This document shows positions 7,177 through 16,048 of a stretch of DNA of 64,000 nt, in pieces (position 1 is the first letter of the stretch; each line of letters opens with the position of its first letter). This stretch comes from an uncultured Clostridia bacterium (lineage in GTDB: Bacteria > Bacillota > Clostridia > UMGS1810), in assembly GCA_934463165.1 (NCBI GenBank), contig CAKSJG010000013.1:1-64000 (forward strand), read 5' to 3'. A program made the translations under genes and the position numbers. A model generated the notes under the pieces. It was not told the origin of the DNA, did no database searches, and saw only the letters and a program-made list of their open reading frames with translations.

Positions 7177-8949
7177 ATGGCACTTGACGGTTCTGTTATT
7201 TCCGCTCTCTCGTCCGAACTGTCGGACAAGCTCGTCGGCGGAAGAATAGACAAAATATATCAGCCCGAAAAAGATGAAATAATAATATCGGTACGCTCAC
7301 AAAACGGAGCATACCGTCTTTTGCTGTGTGCAAATCCGTCTTTTCCGAGATTTCACATAACAAACATTGCAAAGGAAAATCCCGAAAAGCCGCCCATGTT
7401 CTGCATGCTGCTCAGAAAGCATATTTCGGGCGGAAAAATACTGTATGTCAGACAAGAGGGATTTGAACGAATAGTAAAAATCGGGATAGAAAGCTATGAC
7501 GAAATGGGTTATCTCTCCGAAAAAATTCTTGTGACGGAAATTATGGGCAAGCACTCAAACATAATACTGACCGACAAAAACGGCAGAATTACCGACAGCA
7601 TTGTGCATGTGGATATAAGCGTAAGCAGCGTAAGGCAGGTATTGCCCGGGCTTATGTATGAACTGCCGCCGTCGCAGGATAAAAAAAATCCGCTTGAAGA
7701 AAGCAGAGAAAATATAATTTTTGCGCTGTCCGACGGTGACGAGCTCATTTGGAGAAGAATAATGAATCACTACAGCGGAATAAGTCCGCTTGCGGCAAGA
7801 GAGGCAGTTTACCGCGCAGTCGGAATGTGCGACATAACCGAAGCGGAAACATCGGGAGATGATATTGAAAGAATTGCACTTAATTTTTATTCGATAATCT
7901 GCGATATTAAAAACAAAATATACAACCCGTGCATAATAACTTTAAAAGAAGAAAAAAAGCCTGTTGATTATTGCGCTTTTGATATTTCTCAATACGGAAG
8001 CGGCACGGTCGTTGAACATTTTGCGTCCGTGAGTGAAGCCGTGGAAGCATTTTATGCAAAAAAAACCGCCGCCGAGAGCATGAAACAAAAAAGCGGAGAC
8101 TTAATGAAGCTTCTTATAACAAACCTTGACAGATGCAGAAAAAAGCTTCAGATACAGTGTGAAACTCTTAAAAAAGCAGGCAAAAGAGAAAAATACAAAA
8201 TATACGGCGATTTGCTGACGGCAAATATATATGCTCTGAAGCAAGGTATGAATGAAATTACGGTTGTAAATTTCTATGACGAAAACGGCGCAGAGATAAC
8301 AATTCCGCTGAAAACAGATATATCACCGTCGCAGAATGCTCAAAGGTATTATGCAAAATACAATAAAGAAAAAACCGCCGAAGCCGAAACGCTTAAGCAA
8401 AAGAGGCTGAACGAAGAAGAAATCAATTATCTTGAATCTGTTCTCGAATCAGTCAAAATGGCTGAAAACGGCTCCGAGGTTGCCCAGATACGCGAAGAGC
8501 TGGTACAGCAGGGCTACATCAGAAACCGCGGCAAACAGAAAAAAAACAAAAAGAAGGCTATCCCCTCACCCATGCACTTTGTCAGTGATGACGGCTATGA
8601 CATATACGTCGGCAAAAACAACAGTCAGAACGATTATGTGACGCTTAAGCTTGCCCGAAGCACGGACATATGGTTTCACACAAAAAACATTCACGGGTCA
8701 CATGCAATCATAAAAACCGCCGATGCCATGGAGGTGCCCGAAAGGACATACGTTCAGGCGGCGTCAATTGCCGCATATTACAGCAAAGGCAGAGGATCGC
8801 AGAGCGTTGCGGTTGATTATACGGAAATTAAAAACGTGAAGAAACCGTCCGGCGCAAAACCCGGAATGGTGATATATGTTAATTACAACACGATTTACAC
8901 CACACCGAATGAAGAGGAAATTTTGAGGTTAAAAGCGCCCGAATGCTGA
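7177..8949 (+). CDS. rqcH: NFACT protein RqcH, ribosome-associated quality control
   Basis: A 590-residue NFACT-family protein, homolog of bacterial RqcH and eukaryotic Rqc2/NEMF, formerly called fibronectin-binding protein. It binds stalled 50S subunits with peptidyl-tRNA and recruits tRNA-Ala to add C-terminal alanine tails as degradation tags. The N-terminal NFACT-N domain begins MALDGSVISALSSEL; helix-hairpin and charged coiled-coil segments occupy about 290-460; the C-terminal NFACT-R domain contains DGYDIYVGKNN and WFHTKNIHGSH. At positions 97-98, where the Bacillus protein has the functionally important Asp-Arg, this protein has Glu-Arg, a conservative change. Start follows CGGAGG. Confidence 0.93.
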   Translation: MALDGSVISALSSELSDKLVGGRIDKIYQPEKDEIIISVRSQNGAYRLLLCANPSFPRFHITNIAKENPEKPPMFCMLLRKHISGGKILYVRQEGFERIVKIGIESYDEMGYLSEKILVTEIMGKHSNIILTDKNGRITDSIVHVDISVSSVRQVLPGLMYELPPSQDKKNPLEESRENIIFALSDGDELIWRRIMNHYSGISPLAAREAVYRAVGMCDITEAETSGDDIERIALNFYSIICDIKNKIYNPCIITLKEEKKPVDYCAFDISQYGSGTVVEHFASVSEAVEAFYAKKTAAESMKQKSGDLMKLLITNLDRCRKKLQIQCETLKKAGKREKYKIYGDLLTANIYALKQGMNEITVVNFYDENGAEITIPLKTDISPSQNAQRYYAKYNKEKTAEAETLKQKRLNEEEINYLESVLESVKMAENGSEVAQIREELVQQGYIRNRGKQKKNKKKAIPSPMHFVSDDGYDIYVGKNNSQNDYVTLKLARSTDIWFHTKNIHGSHAIIKTADAMEVPERTYVQAASIAAYYSKGRGSQSVAVDYTEIKNVKKPSGAKPGMVIYVNYNTIYTTPNEEEILRLKAPEC

Positions 8950-9049
8950 ATCCGACGCTTTAAATCCGATTATTTTTACCTACATTGCACATAAAATCTT
9001 TTTTTAGCGGCAATTAATGTAAAAAATCCGATAAATTTGAAATTAATAC

Positions 9050-9078
9050 TTGATTTTTGGTCAAGTGTGTGATATAAT
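9050..9078 (+). promoter_or_regulatory. SigA promoter of rpsT
   Basis: TTGATT (9050-9055) and TATAAT (9073-9078), 17-bp spacer, with extended -10 TGTGA immediately before TATAAT. The same TGTGATATAAT string precedes the SCIFF gene. Confidence 0.75.
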
Positions 9079-9117
9079 TGTGATTACTGATGAAAAGAGC
9101 AATTGGAGGTGAGTATA

Positions 9118-9384
9118 TTGCCTAATATTAAATCCGCAAAAAAAAGAGTTAAAGTTATCAGCACTAAGACACTCAGAAACCAGATGATTAAATCTAATCT
9201 CAAAACTTGCATAAAGAATTTTGATGCCTTTGCTGACAAAGCTGACAAGGAAAATGCTGTAGAAGCTTGCAAGCTGGCTTTCAAGAAAATTGACCAGGCC
9301 GTTGCAAAGGGTATTCTTCATAAGAACACTGCAGCAAGAAAAAAAGCTCAGCTTGCTATAAAGCTCAATAAAATAGGTGCATAA
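9118..9384 (+). CDS. rpsT: 30S ribosomal protein S20
   Basis: An 88-residue, lysine-rich protein of the small ribosomal subunit that binds 16S rRNA in the body. The sequence starts MPNIKSAKKRVKV, the family signature, and ends in KAQLAIKLNKIGA. Translation starts at a TTG codon at 9118 with a strong TTGGAGGTGA ribosome site; an apparent earlier start at 9103 lies inside that site. A rare start codon is common for S20 and fits autoregulation of translation. It has its own promoter and terminator. Confidence 0.97.
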   Translation: MPNIKSAKKRVKVISTKTLRNQMIKSNLKTCIKNFDAFADKADKENAVEACKLAFKKIDQAVAKGILHKNTAARKKAQLAIKLNKIGA

Positions 9385-9404
9385 GTAATATTAATGTATC
9401 GTTA

Positions 9405-9431
9405 AACCTTCCGCTGTGCGGAGGGTTTTTG
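9405..9431 (+). terminator. rpsT intrinsic terminator
   Basis: GC-rich stem AACCTTCCGC / GCGGAGGGTT with TGT loop, followed by a T-rich tail. Confidence 0.85.
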
Positions 9432-9450
9432 TATTTTACAGCCACCTTAA

Positions 9451-9496
9451 AAAATGCTGAAGAATCGCATTTACGCAATACTTCGGCATTTTTTTT
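9451..9496. terminator. Bidirectional intrinsic terminator
   Basis: AAAATGCTGAAG pairs with CTTCGGCATTTT (one G-U), 18-nt loop, T-run on the plus strand and a matching T-run on the minus strand (AAAAAA at 9449-9454). It backs up rpsT termination and ends the symporter transcript coming from the right. Confidence 0.75.
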
Positions 9497-9543
9497 GAAT
9501 TAAACGGCTGTCTCACTGCAAAAGTGAAACAGCCGTTTAATTC
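9497..9543. repeat. 15-bp perfect inverted repeat downstream of symporter gene
   Basis: GAATTAAACGGCTGT and ACAGCCGTTTAATTC flank a 17-nt centre that itself can pair (TCACT/AGTGA). It is 25 bp past the symporter stop. There is no T-run on the minus strand, so it may protect the 3' end or add to the adjacent terminator. Confidence 0.7.
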
Positions 9544-9568
9544 AAAATGTCAATTTTAAAAATATTTA

Positions 9569-11128
9569 TCAATCATCCGAAAGTGAATTTTTTGCCGATA
9601 CCAAAACCTTTTCGTCATAGCATTCAAAAGCTTTGTCAATAACTTTTCTTTCGGGCTTTTTGGTAATCAGGCTTACAATGGGCACTATAACAAGTCCTGC
9701 AATCATCGAAAGCACGCCGAGATTAATCGGCGACATCCAAAACGACGGAAGACCGAGGAAGTTTGCGCAATTTGAATTTATCATTCCGAGGCACATAATT
9801 CCCACACCAAAAACATAACTCGTCCATACAGCAGCTTTTGTAACACCTTTCCAATAAAGAGAATACAAAAACGGCGCCAAAAATGCACCGGCAAGCGCAC
9901 CCCACGATATACCCATCATCTGTGCAATGAATGCGACCTTCATTTTTTCCTGAACTATTGCAATAACAGCGGAAATTGCAATGAATACCACAATAAATAC
10001 TCTCATTGTGAGCACCTTTGACTTCTGACTCATTTTTTTGCATATATTTCCGTCTATAAAGTCCAGAGTAAGCGTTGAGCTTGATGCAAGCACAAGTGAT
10101 GAAAGAGTTGACATCGATGCCGAAAGTACAAGTATTATAACAACGGCTATTAAAATATCGGGTATTTCAGACATCATCTGCGGTATAATGGAATCATAGC
10201 CCGATGCCGCCACAGCCTCCGGAGACTGTGCAATACGCGCAAATCCGCCGAGAAAATAACAACCGCCGGCAACGATAACCGCAAACAGTGTTGAAATAAC
10301 GGTTCCTTTATGTATGTCTTTTTCACTCTTTATGGCATAGAACTTCTGAACCATCTGCGGAAGACCCCATGTGCCGAGAGATGTGAGTATTACCACAAAC
10401 AAAAGCGAAAGCGGTTCGGGACCGAAAAACGAATTAAACACCCCGCTTACGTTTGACGCTTCGGGATCGCTCACGCTTGCAAGCTCCGCAAGAGAAGCCG
10501 AAAAACCGCCGTGAGACGAAATCACCGCCGCTATGACCATAACGATGCCGACAAGCATTATAATCCCCTGAATAAAATCATTTATTGCAGTCGCCATATA
10601 TCCGCCCGCCGTAACGTAAATACATGTCAGTACAGCCATAACGATAACGCACCATGCATAGTCAAAACCGGGAAATGCCATTGCAAATAGTCTTGAAAGA
10701 CCGTTATACAAAGACGCGGTATACGGAATAAGGAAAATAAAGATTATCACTGCCGCACCGATTTTGAGACCCTTGCTTGAAAAACGCTTTTCAAAGAAAG
10801 ACGGCATCGTATCGGTAGACAAATGCTGCGTCATAAGACGAGTTCTTCTGCCGAGGACAACCCATGCAAGAAGAGAGCCGATAAGCGCGTTGCCTATTCC
10901 TATCCATGTTGAAGATATGCCGAATTTCCAGCCGAACTGACCTGCATAACCGACAAATATTACCGCCGAAAAATATGACGTACCGTAGGCAAATGCCGTG
11001 AGCCACGGTCCGACGCTGCGCCCGCCGAGGACAAAACCGTTAACGTCTGTCGAATGTTTGCGGCAATAAGCACCGATGCCTATCATAACCGCAAAGAAAA
11101 CAATAAGTAAGATTACAGTTGCTGCCAT
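9569..11128 (-). CDS. Sodium:solute symporter (SSS family), likely tyrosine uptake
   Basis: A 519-residue integral membrane protein with about 13 hydrophobic segments, of the SSS/PutP superfamily that moves amino acids, sugars or organic acids with sodium. The early SSS-type region GFVLGGRSVGPWLTAFAYG and TSYFSAVIFVGYAG lies at about 25-65. I start at 11128 (MAATVILL) because AAGGGTGG precedes that ATG and the longer frame would run into the T-box terminator. A T-box leader just upstream carries a UAC specifier, so expression should rise when tRNA-Tyr is uncharged. That makes tyrosine, or a precursor, the likely substrate. Family assignment is firm; substrate is an inference from the leader. 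Confidence 0.9.
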   Translation of the reverse strand: MAATVILLIVFFAVMIGIGAYCRKHSTDVNGFVLGGRSVGPWLTAFAYGTSYFSAVIFVGYAGQFGWKFGISSTWIGIGNALIGSLLAWVVLGRRTRLMTQHLSTDTMPSFFEKRFSSKGLKIGAAVIIFIFLIPYTASLYNGLSRLFAMAFPGFDYAWCVIVMAVLTCIYVTAGGYMATAINDFIQGIIMLVGIVMVIAAVISSHGGFSASLAELASVSDPEASNVSGVFNSFFGPEPLSLLFVVILTSLGTWGLPQMVQKFYAIKSEKDIHKGTVISTLFAVIVAGGCYFLGGFARIAQSPEAVAASGYDSIIPQMMSEIPDILIAVVIILVLSASMSTLSSLVLASSSTLTLDFIDGNICKKMSQKSKVLTMRVFIVVFIAISAVIAIVQEKMKVAFIAQMMGISWGALAGAFLAPFLYSLYWKGVTKAAVWTSYVFGVGIMCLGMINSNCANFLGLPSFWMSPINLGVLSMIAGLVIVPIVSLITKKPERKVIDKAFECYDEKVLVSAKNSLSDD

Positions 11129-11169
11129 TTTAACCACCCTTTTCAAAAGTAAAATGAGAGGATGAGATA

Positions 11170-11475
11170 AAAAAATCCCGCCCTCAAACACATGAGGACG
11201 GGCTGAAAGTCCGTGGTACCACCTCAATTTATCGGCACTTCACAGTACCGACCTTGCAAAGTACGCCGCGCATGCGGTTATACTTTAGATGCTGTAACGG
11301 GCACTCCCGCCGCAGCCTACTTAAAGGTTACCCCTGTTCGGTGCGGAGCTCGCGGAATGTATTCGGTATATCCTGCCGTCAGTCTTGCACCACCCGACTT
11401 CTCTCTTAAGGGGCATAAAATATACTTACTTGTTTCCGGTCATCGCCTTTTATTGATGAATTCAACTGTATGCAT
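11170..11475 (-). promoter_or_regulatory. T-box riboswitch leader, specifier UAC (Tyr)
   Basis: Read on the minus strand, this leader has the parts of a T-box. AGTA (11430-11427) represents the loop-E 5' strand, AGAGAG follows, and GAA precedes a TAC specifier at 11361-11359 followed by A. The conserved T-box GAGGTGGTACCACGG lies at 11225-11211. A competing terminator CCCGTCCTCA / TGAGGGCGGG (11202-11177) is followed by TTTTTT. Uncharged tRNA-Tyr binding should favour the antiterminator and permit transcription of the symporter. The T-box identity is very secure; the specifier call depends on my alignment of the GAA-specifier-A pattern without a fold. This element fills most of the 600-bp gap between genes. 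Confidence 0.9.
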
Positions 11476-11477
11476 TA

Positions 11478-11507
11478 ATTATATCATAAAAAAATGTTGT
11501 TTGTCAA
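11478..11507 (-). promoter_or_regulatory. SigA promoter driving the T-box leader
   Basis: On the minus strand, TTGACA (11507-11502) and TATAAT (11483-11478) with an 18-bp spacer, placing the start of transcription a few bases before the T-box leader. Confidence 0.8.
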
Positions 11508-11727
11508 TGGTTTTTTACAAAAAATAAATATAACTTATGACTATGTTTTTTCATTAATATATTATATTATTTAAATTTAAAAAACACATTAACAATTGAT
11601 AATTTTTAAATATAATTAATTATATTTATTTTACGGGCTGTGTCTTATGAAAAATTACGCAGCAGGGACGGTTTTGAGCAAGGAAATACCCTAACCCTAA
11701 ACCGCCCCTAAAACGACTTTTATTTGT

Positions 11728-12297
11728 TCAATTCAAAACAGGAAATTCTAAATTTTCTATTGCTTTACGAAGCGTTGGATGGCATATTACAAAATGAATG
11801 GTCGGAGCTTTATTCTTTAAAACCATAACAAATTTGTTTTCGTTTATTGTAATTTGTATGTTAGTAAAAGCGTTTTCTTTTGTCTGTGTAACAGAATAAT
11901 TTTTGTTTTTTTCTGCAAATTTTTTTGTAAGCAGAAGATGCTCATTGTATTCTCTGTATGTATACTCATAATTTTTATCACAGAACATAAGCGACAGCGA
12001 CAGAGATTGGGGATGTTCACTGAAAGTGTCTTCGTCAACGTAAGGAATTTCATCCGAAACAGAATTGCTTTTGAGAATTTCAAATATTTGTTCTCTGCGT
12101 GTTGCTGCGTAGCCTAAAATTTCTTGCTTTTTATCATCCGGTACATTTCTGTTATCAAGAAATCTTTCCAAAAACTCATTTGTTGCCGTATAAATCGGAA
12201 GTGCCGAAAGTACACTTCGCCTGTTTCCGCCCGTATGAGAATCCGAAATCATAAATGCGGCAAGTTCGGACAATTTGTTCTCACGATAAATATCCAT
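11728..12297 (-). CDS. Hypothetical protein, possibly N-terminally truncated regulator
   Basis: A soluble protein of 189 residues from ATG at 12297; the frame is open to 12348, but the extra codons (MFIFLRGCDIIKKANFL) contain a TATAAT hexamer (minus strand, 12322-12317) and look non-coding. Neither start has a ribosome site. The body has the phrases SALPIYTATNEFLERFL, YRE.NEHLLLTKKFAEKN and a final HFVICHPTLRKAIENLEFP. From memory these resemble the C-terminal effector part of some clostridial helix-turn-helix regulators, but no HTH precedes them here. It may therefore be a remnant that lost its DNA-binding half. I cannot name the family. A distal C-terminal basic stretch fits nothing specific. 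Confidence 0.5.
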   Translation of the reverse strand: MDIYRENKLSELAAFMISDSHTGGNRRSVLSALPIYTATNEFLERFLDNRNVPDDKKQEILGYAATRREQIFEILKSNSVSDEIPYVDEDTFSEHPQSLSLSLMFCDKNYEYTYREYNEHLLLTKKFAEKNKNYSVTQTKENAFTNIQITINENKFVMVLKNKAPTIHFVICHPTLRKAIENLEFPVLN

Positions 12298-12397
12298 AAG
12301 AAAATTTGCTTTTTTAATTATATCACATCCACGTAAAAAAATAAACAAAGAATTTAAAATATTTCCGCATATGGCAATGCCAATTAAGGAAATAGTG

Positions 12398-12426
12398 TTT
12401 ACTTATACCCAAAATTATGTTATAAT
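12398..12426 (+). promoter_or_regulatory. SigA-type promoter for the BspA-like proteins
   Basis: TTTACT (12398-12403), 17-bp spacer, TATAAT (12421-12426), about 54 bp before the start of the first leucine-rich-repeat protein. Confidence 0.55.
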
Positions 12427-12479
12427 AAATATATATAATTGATTGTCGGACACAGTTCGCAACAAACAGGGAGAGATTG

Positions 12480-14372
12480 ATGATTATGCACTTAAAAAAA
12501 TTTATTTCTATCGCACTTTGCACTGCAATGCTGGCTTCGGCGGCATTTGTGCCAACGGCAAATGCGTGGAGTATTTACGATTCGGATTATGGTATGGAAT
12601 GGAACGAGCAAAGTAAAACTGCCGTAACCGATGATATGGAGGAATATCGCCAAAATGATTCGCTCGAATCATTGGTGTATACTATCCGTGATGACGGCTC
12701 GGCGATGATTACAAGTTATTCGGCGAAATTCTGGTACGATCCCGATCCGAATTTCACGGTTGAACTTAATATTCCGTCCGAAATAGACGGTCACCCGGTT
12801 ACGGCGATAGGCGACGGAGCGCTTCGTGACGGTGCAACAAAAATTTCGGGCATTACGCTTCCGCCGACGATTAAGGAAATCGGAAACAGGGCGATTTACG
12901 GACGTTATTTAAAGTATCTTAAATTAAATGACGGACTTGAGGTTATAAAAGACTTTGCCATAGACTGCGGCGATGAACTTGAAACGCTTGTTATTCCCGA
13001 AAGTGTAAAGTATATAGGCGACGAGGCAATCAGCGGAGAGGCACTTAAAAACATAACCATGCCGAGCAATGTTGAATATATGGGAAAAAGAATCTTTTTC
13101 GGCTCGGCATATGATAAGGATGCAAATAACCGCGTTGACGGCATTCAGTATCATGGGCAGTATTTAATCGCGGGAATCAGAATCGGATATGCCGAAATAG
13201 ACAATCCTGACCCGTCTGCACCGACCGAAAACAAACAGATTCACGAATGGGAAGCTGTGGGAGACATTGAAATCCGCGAGGGTACAACTCTTATGGGTGT
13301 TGACGCATTTGAAATGTCGGATATTACATCGGTTAAACTTCCGTCAACCTTAAAATCCATCTCAAAGCTCGGGTTTTACTGGTGCAAAAACTTAAACAAT
13401 GTTGTTATTCCCGGCACGGTAAAAGAAATCGGCAACAATGCCTTTTCATGGTGCGAAAGCCTTTCAAATCTTACCATTGAAGAGGGCGTTGAGCATATCG
13501 GCGAGGCGGCATTTTTCAGATGTAACAACTTGAATGAAGTAACTATTCCGAAAAGTGTAAAACAAATTGATATGCACGCTTTCGGCTGGGACTATGTGAA
13601 CGATTATGATGTACGAAACGAAAACCTTGTTATCAAATGCTACAGCGGCACGGCTGCCGAACAGTATGCAAAAGATAACGGCTTTAAGTGCATTTTGCTT
13701 GATACGGGCGAAACAATAGAAAAAGGCGAACCTACCGCTGCCGCCGACGACAGATATGTGTGCGAGGAAAAAGGTGATAATTGTGCGGTGAAAAGGTTTA
13801 AGGACTTAAAGAGTGCGGATGGCGACCCCGACCACTATGGAATTGAGTTCTGTCTTGATAACGGCATTATGAACGGAACGGGCGATGATACTTTCTCACC
13901 CGATGACAACATCACAAGAGCACAGTTTGCAACAATGTTCTACCGTTTTGCCGGTTCACCGGAGACAAGCGAAAATTCAAAATTTTCGGATTTAACGCAG
14001 GATTGGTACAAAAAACCGATTGCATGGGCAGCAGCAAACGGCGTGTTGAACGGTACGGGTGATACGACTTTTTCGCCCGATGATGTTATAACAAGAGAAC
14101 AGATTGCGACTATCTTCTATCGGTATGCGCAGTCAAAAGGACTTGACATGAGCGTGGGTGACGGTTGGGACTTGTCAAAATCGGGTTACAACGACAGCGG
14201 CGACATTGCTGACTACGCACTGTCTGCCATGAACTGGTGCTTTGAGAAAGGCATTATGTATATTCATTCCGTAAACGGATATGAATACGCAATCTATCCG
14301 AAAGCTGCACCCTCAAGAGCCGACACGGCAACGCTGTTCTATAATTTTGATTACGAACTGAACCATAGTTAA
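12480..14372 (+). CDS. Secreted BspA-type LRR protein with C-terminal SLH domains
   Basis: A 630-residue surface protein. A signal peptide (basic KK then hydrophobic core, cleavage near TANA-WS) covers about 1-29. Residues about 75-400 are BspA/TpLRR-type leucine-rich repeats, seen as recurring units such as LPPTIKEIGNRA, IPESVKYIGDEA and IPGTVKEIGNNAF. The last 180 residues hold three S-layer homology repeats with the marks DNGIMNGTGDDTFSPDD and ITRAQFATMFYRFAG, which would bind the protein to secondary cell-wall polymer. GGGAGA precedes the ATG at 12480; a TTG at 12477 is an alternative. BspA repeats often mediate adhesion, but the ligand cannot be inferred. Followed 26 bp later by another LRR protein, probably in the same transcript. 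Confidence 0.9.
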   Translation: MIMHLKKFISIALCTAMLASAAFVPTANAWSIYDSDYGMEWNEQSKTAVTDDMEEYRQNDSLESLVYTIRDDGSAMITSYSAKFWYDPDPNFTVELNIPSEIDGHPVTAIGDGALRDGATKISGITLPPTIKEIGNRAIYGRYLKYLKLNDGLEVIKDFAIDCGDELETLVIPESVKYIGDEAISGEALKNITMPSNVEYMGKRIFFGSAYDKDANNRVDGIQYHGQYLIAGIRIGYAEIDNPDPSAPTENKQIHEWEAVGDIEIREGTTLMGVDAFEMSDITSVKLPSTLKSISKLGFYWCKNLNNVVIPGTVKEIGNNAFSWCESLSNLTIEEGVEHIGEAAFFRCNNLNEVTIPKSVKQIDMHAFGWDYVNDYDVRNENLVIKCYSGTAAEQYAKDNGFKCILLDTGETIEKGEPTAAADDRYVCEEKGDNCAVKRFKDLKSADGDPDHYGIEFCLDNGIMNGTGDDTFSPDDNITRAQFATMFYRFAGSPETSENSKFSDLTQDWYKKPIAWAAANGVLNGTGDTTFSPDDVITREQIATIFYRYAQSKGLDMSVGDGWDLSKSGYNDSGDIADYALSAMNWCFEKGIMYIHSVNGYEYAIYPKAAPSRADTATLFYNFDYELNHS

Positions 14373-14398
14373 TTAAATAAAGAAAGGCGGCGGTTATT

Positions 14399-16048
14399 AT
14401 GATTAAACCAAAACGAATATGGGCAGTGTTGTTGACGGCTTGTATGTTTTTGACCTTCGCACCCGTGCAGGCTTTTGCCTCCACTACAAACGGAAAATGC
14501 GGTGACAATGTATTCTATTCATTTGATTTTGATACCGGTCACCTCAACATAAGCGGCGAGGGTGCTATCAGATCGTATACGTATTCGAGCAATGCGCCGT
14601 GGTACTATTATGACAACATTGTGAGCGTAAATATAGAACCCGGCGTAACGGGCATCGGTGATTATGCATTTTTCTGGTGTGATAAAATAACAAGCGTTAC
14701 TATTTCGAACAGCGTAAAAAGTATCGGTTTGAGTGCGTTTGAAAATTGCAAAGCTTTGACAAGCGTGAATATCCCGGACGGCGTGGAAAGTATCGGCATA
14801 GATGCGTTTAAAAATTGCGAAGCTTTAACGAGTGTGAACATCTCCGGCAGTGTAAAAAGTATCGGCGAGGGTGCATTTTCCGGTTGTGATGAACTGATAA
14901 AAGTTACAATGCAAAACGGTGTAGAATCAATTGATAATTTTGCATTCAGCGGGTGCAAAAAACTAACTGACGTAACGCTTCCCGACAGCATCAAGTGCAT
15001 AGGCGATAATGCTTTTCAAGACACCGGTCTGTATGATCTTTATGAACATACGGGTTGGGATGTGTGCTATATAGGGAATCACCTTATAGCGGCAAATCAG
15101 AGTATATCCGGTACGTGCACTGTAAAACCCGAAACAAGAACCATTGCCGGAAGAGCCTTTGACAGCTGCAGCAACTTAGAAAGCATAACAATTCCGGACA
15201 GTGTAGTAAGTATCGGCAATCATGCGTTTTTCAGCTGCAGCAGCTTAAAAAGCATAACGATCCCAAAAAACGTTACAAGTATCGGTGATGAAGTATTTTA
15301 TAATTGTTTTGATTTGGCAAGCATAAATGTTGATTCTGATAATCCCGCTTATTGCTCAGAAGGCGGCGTTTTATACAACAAAGAAAAAACAGAAATTATA
15401 CGTTACCCCAAAGAAAAAGAGGGCACCTCGTTTGCAATCCCGAATGGCGTAACAAGCATTTCTGTCGGAGCGTTTGCGGATTGCAGCAGCTTAACAAGCG
15501 TAACAATCCCCGACAGTGTGAATAGTATCGGTGACAGCGCGTTTTCAGAATGCTCAAGCTTAACAGGCATAACAATTCCGGACGGCGTGATGGAAATCGG
15601 CAGCAAAACTTTTTATTATTGTTCGAAAATGGCGAGTATCACAATTCCGAACAGCGTACTTATCATCGGTGAGAACGCTTTTGAGGGTTGCCGAACATCA
15701 ATTAAAGTTTATTATGTCGGAAGTCCAACTGATTGGGGAGATGTAAAAGGAGACGGAAAATATGTTTTAACCGATATAGGTATTACATACCTCAGCGGCA
15801 TAAGCGCAAGACTTTCCGAGAACGGAAACATAGTTGTTAAACCGATAAACATAGCCGCAGGCAAGACTGTTATCCTTGCTCTTTATGACGGCAATAAATT
15901 GGTCGAAATGAAGCAGTCGAACGAGTACAGTGAAACCAATAGAGAAATAACATTTATATCGACCAAACCCTATACGTGCGCAAAGGTTATGATTTGGAAC
16001 AGCCTTAGCGAAATGTCACCTGTATGTGATTTCAAAATTGTAAAATAA
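14399..16048 (+). CDS. Secreted BspA-type LRR protein with aromatic-Trp C-terminal domain
   Basis: A 549-residue exported protein: signal peptide about 1-28 (ending VQAFAS), then many BspA-type repeats of about 23 residues between residues 75 and 430 (units such as IPDGVESIGIDAFKNCEAL). The C-terminal 80 residues (about 470-549) are not repeats and not SLH. They contain VILALYDGNKLVEM and CAKVMIWNSLSEMSPV, a domain seen at the ends of several proteins further along this window. The ribosome site is AGAAAGGCGG. Unlike its neighbour it has no visible cell-wall anchor, so it is either released or held by partner proteins. A loop with a Tyr-rich break (GLYDLYEHTGWDVCYIGN) interrupts the repeats. 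Confidence 0.88.
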   Translation: MIKPKRIWAVLLTACMFLTFAPVQAFASTTNGKCGDNVFYSFDFDTGHLNISGEGAIRSYTYSSNAPWYYYDNIVSVNIEPGVTGIGDYAFFWCDKITSVTISNSVKSIGLSAFENCKALTSVNIPDGVESIGIDAFKNCEALTSVNISGSVKSIGEGAFSGCDELIKVTMQNGVESIDNFAFSGCKKLTDVTLPDSIKCIGDNAFQDTGLYDLYEHTGWDVCYIGNHLIAANQSISGTCTVKPETRTIAGRAFDSCSNLESITIPDSVVSIGNHAFFSCSSLKSITIPKNVTSIGDEVFYNCFDLASINVDSDNPAYCSEGGVLYNKEKTEIIRYPKEKEGTSFAIPNGVTSISVGAFADCSSLTSVTIPDSVNSIGDSAFSECSSLTGITIPDGVMEIGSKTFYYCSKMASITIPNSVLIIGENAFEGCRTSIKVYYVGSPTDWGDVKGDGKYVLTDIGITYLSGISARLSENGNIVVKPINIAAGKTVILALYDGNKLVEMKQSNEYSETNREITFISTKPYTCAKVMIWNSLSEMSPVCDFKIVK

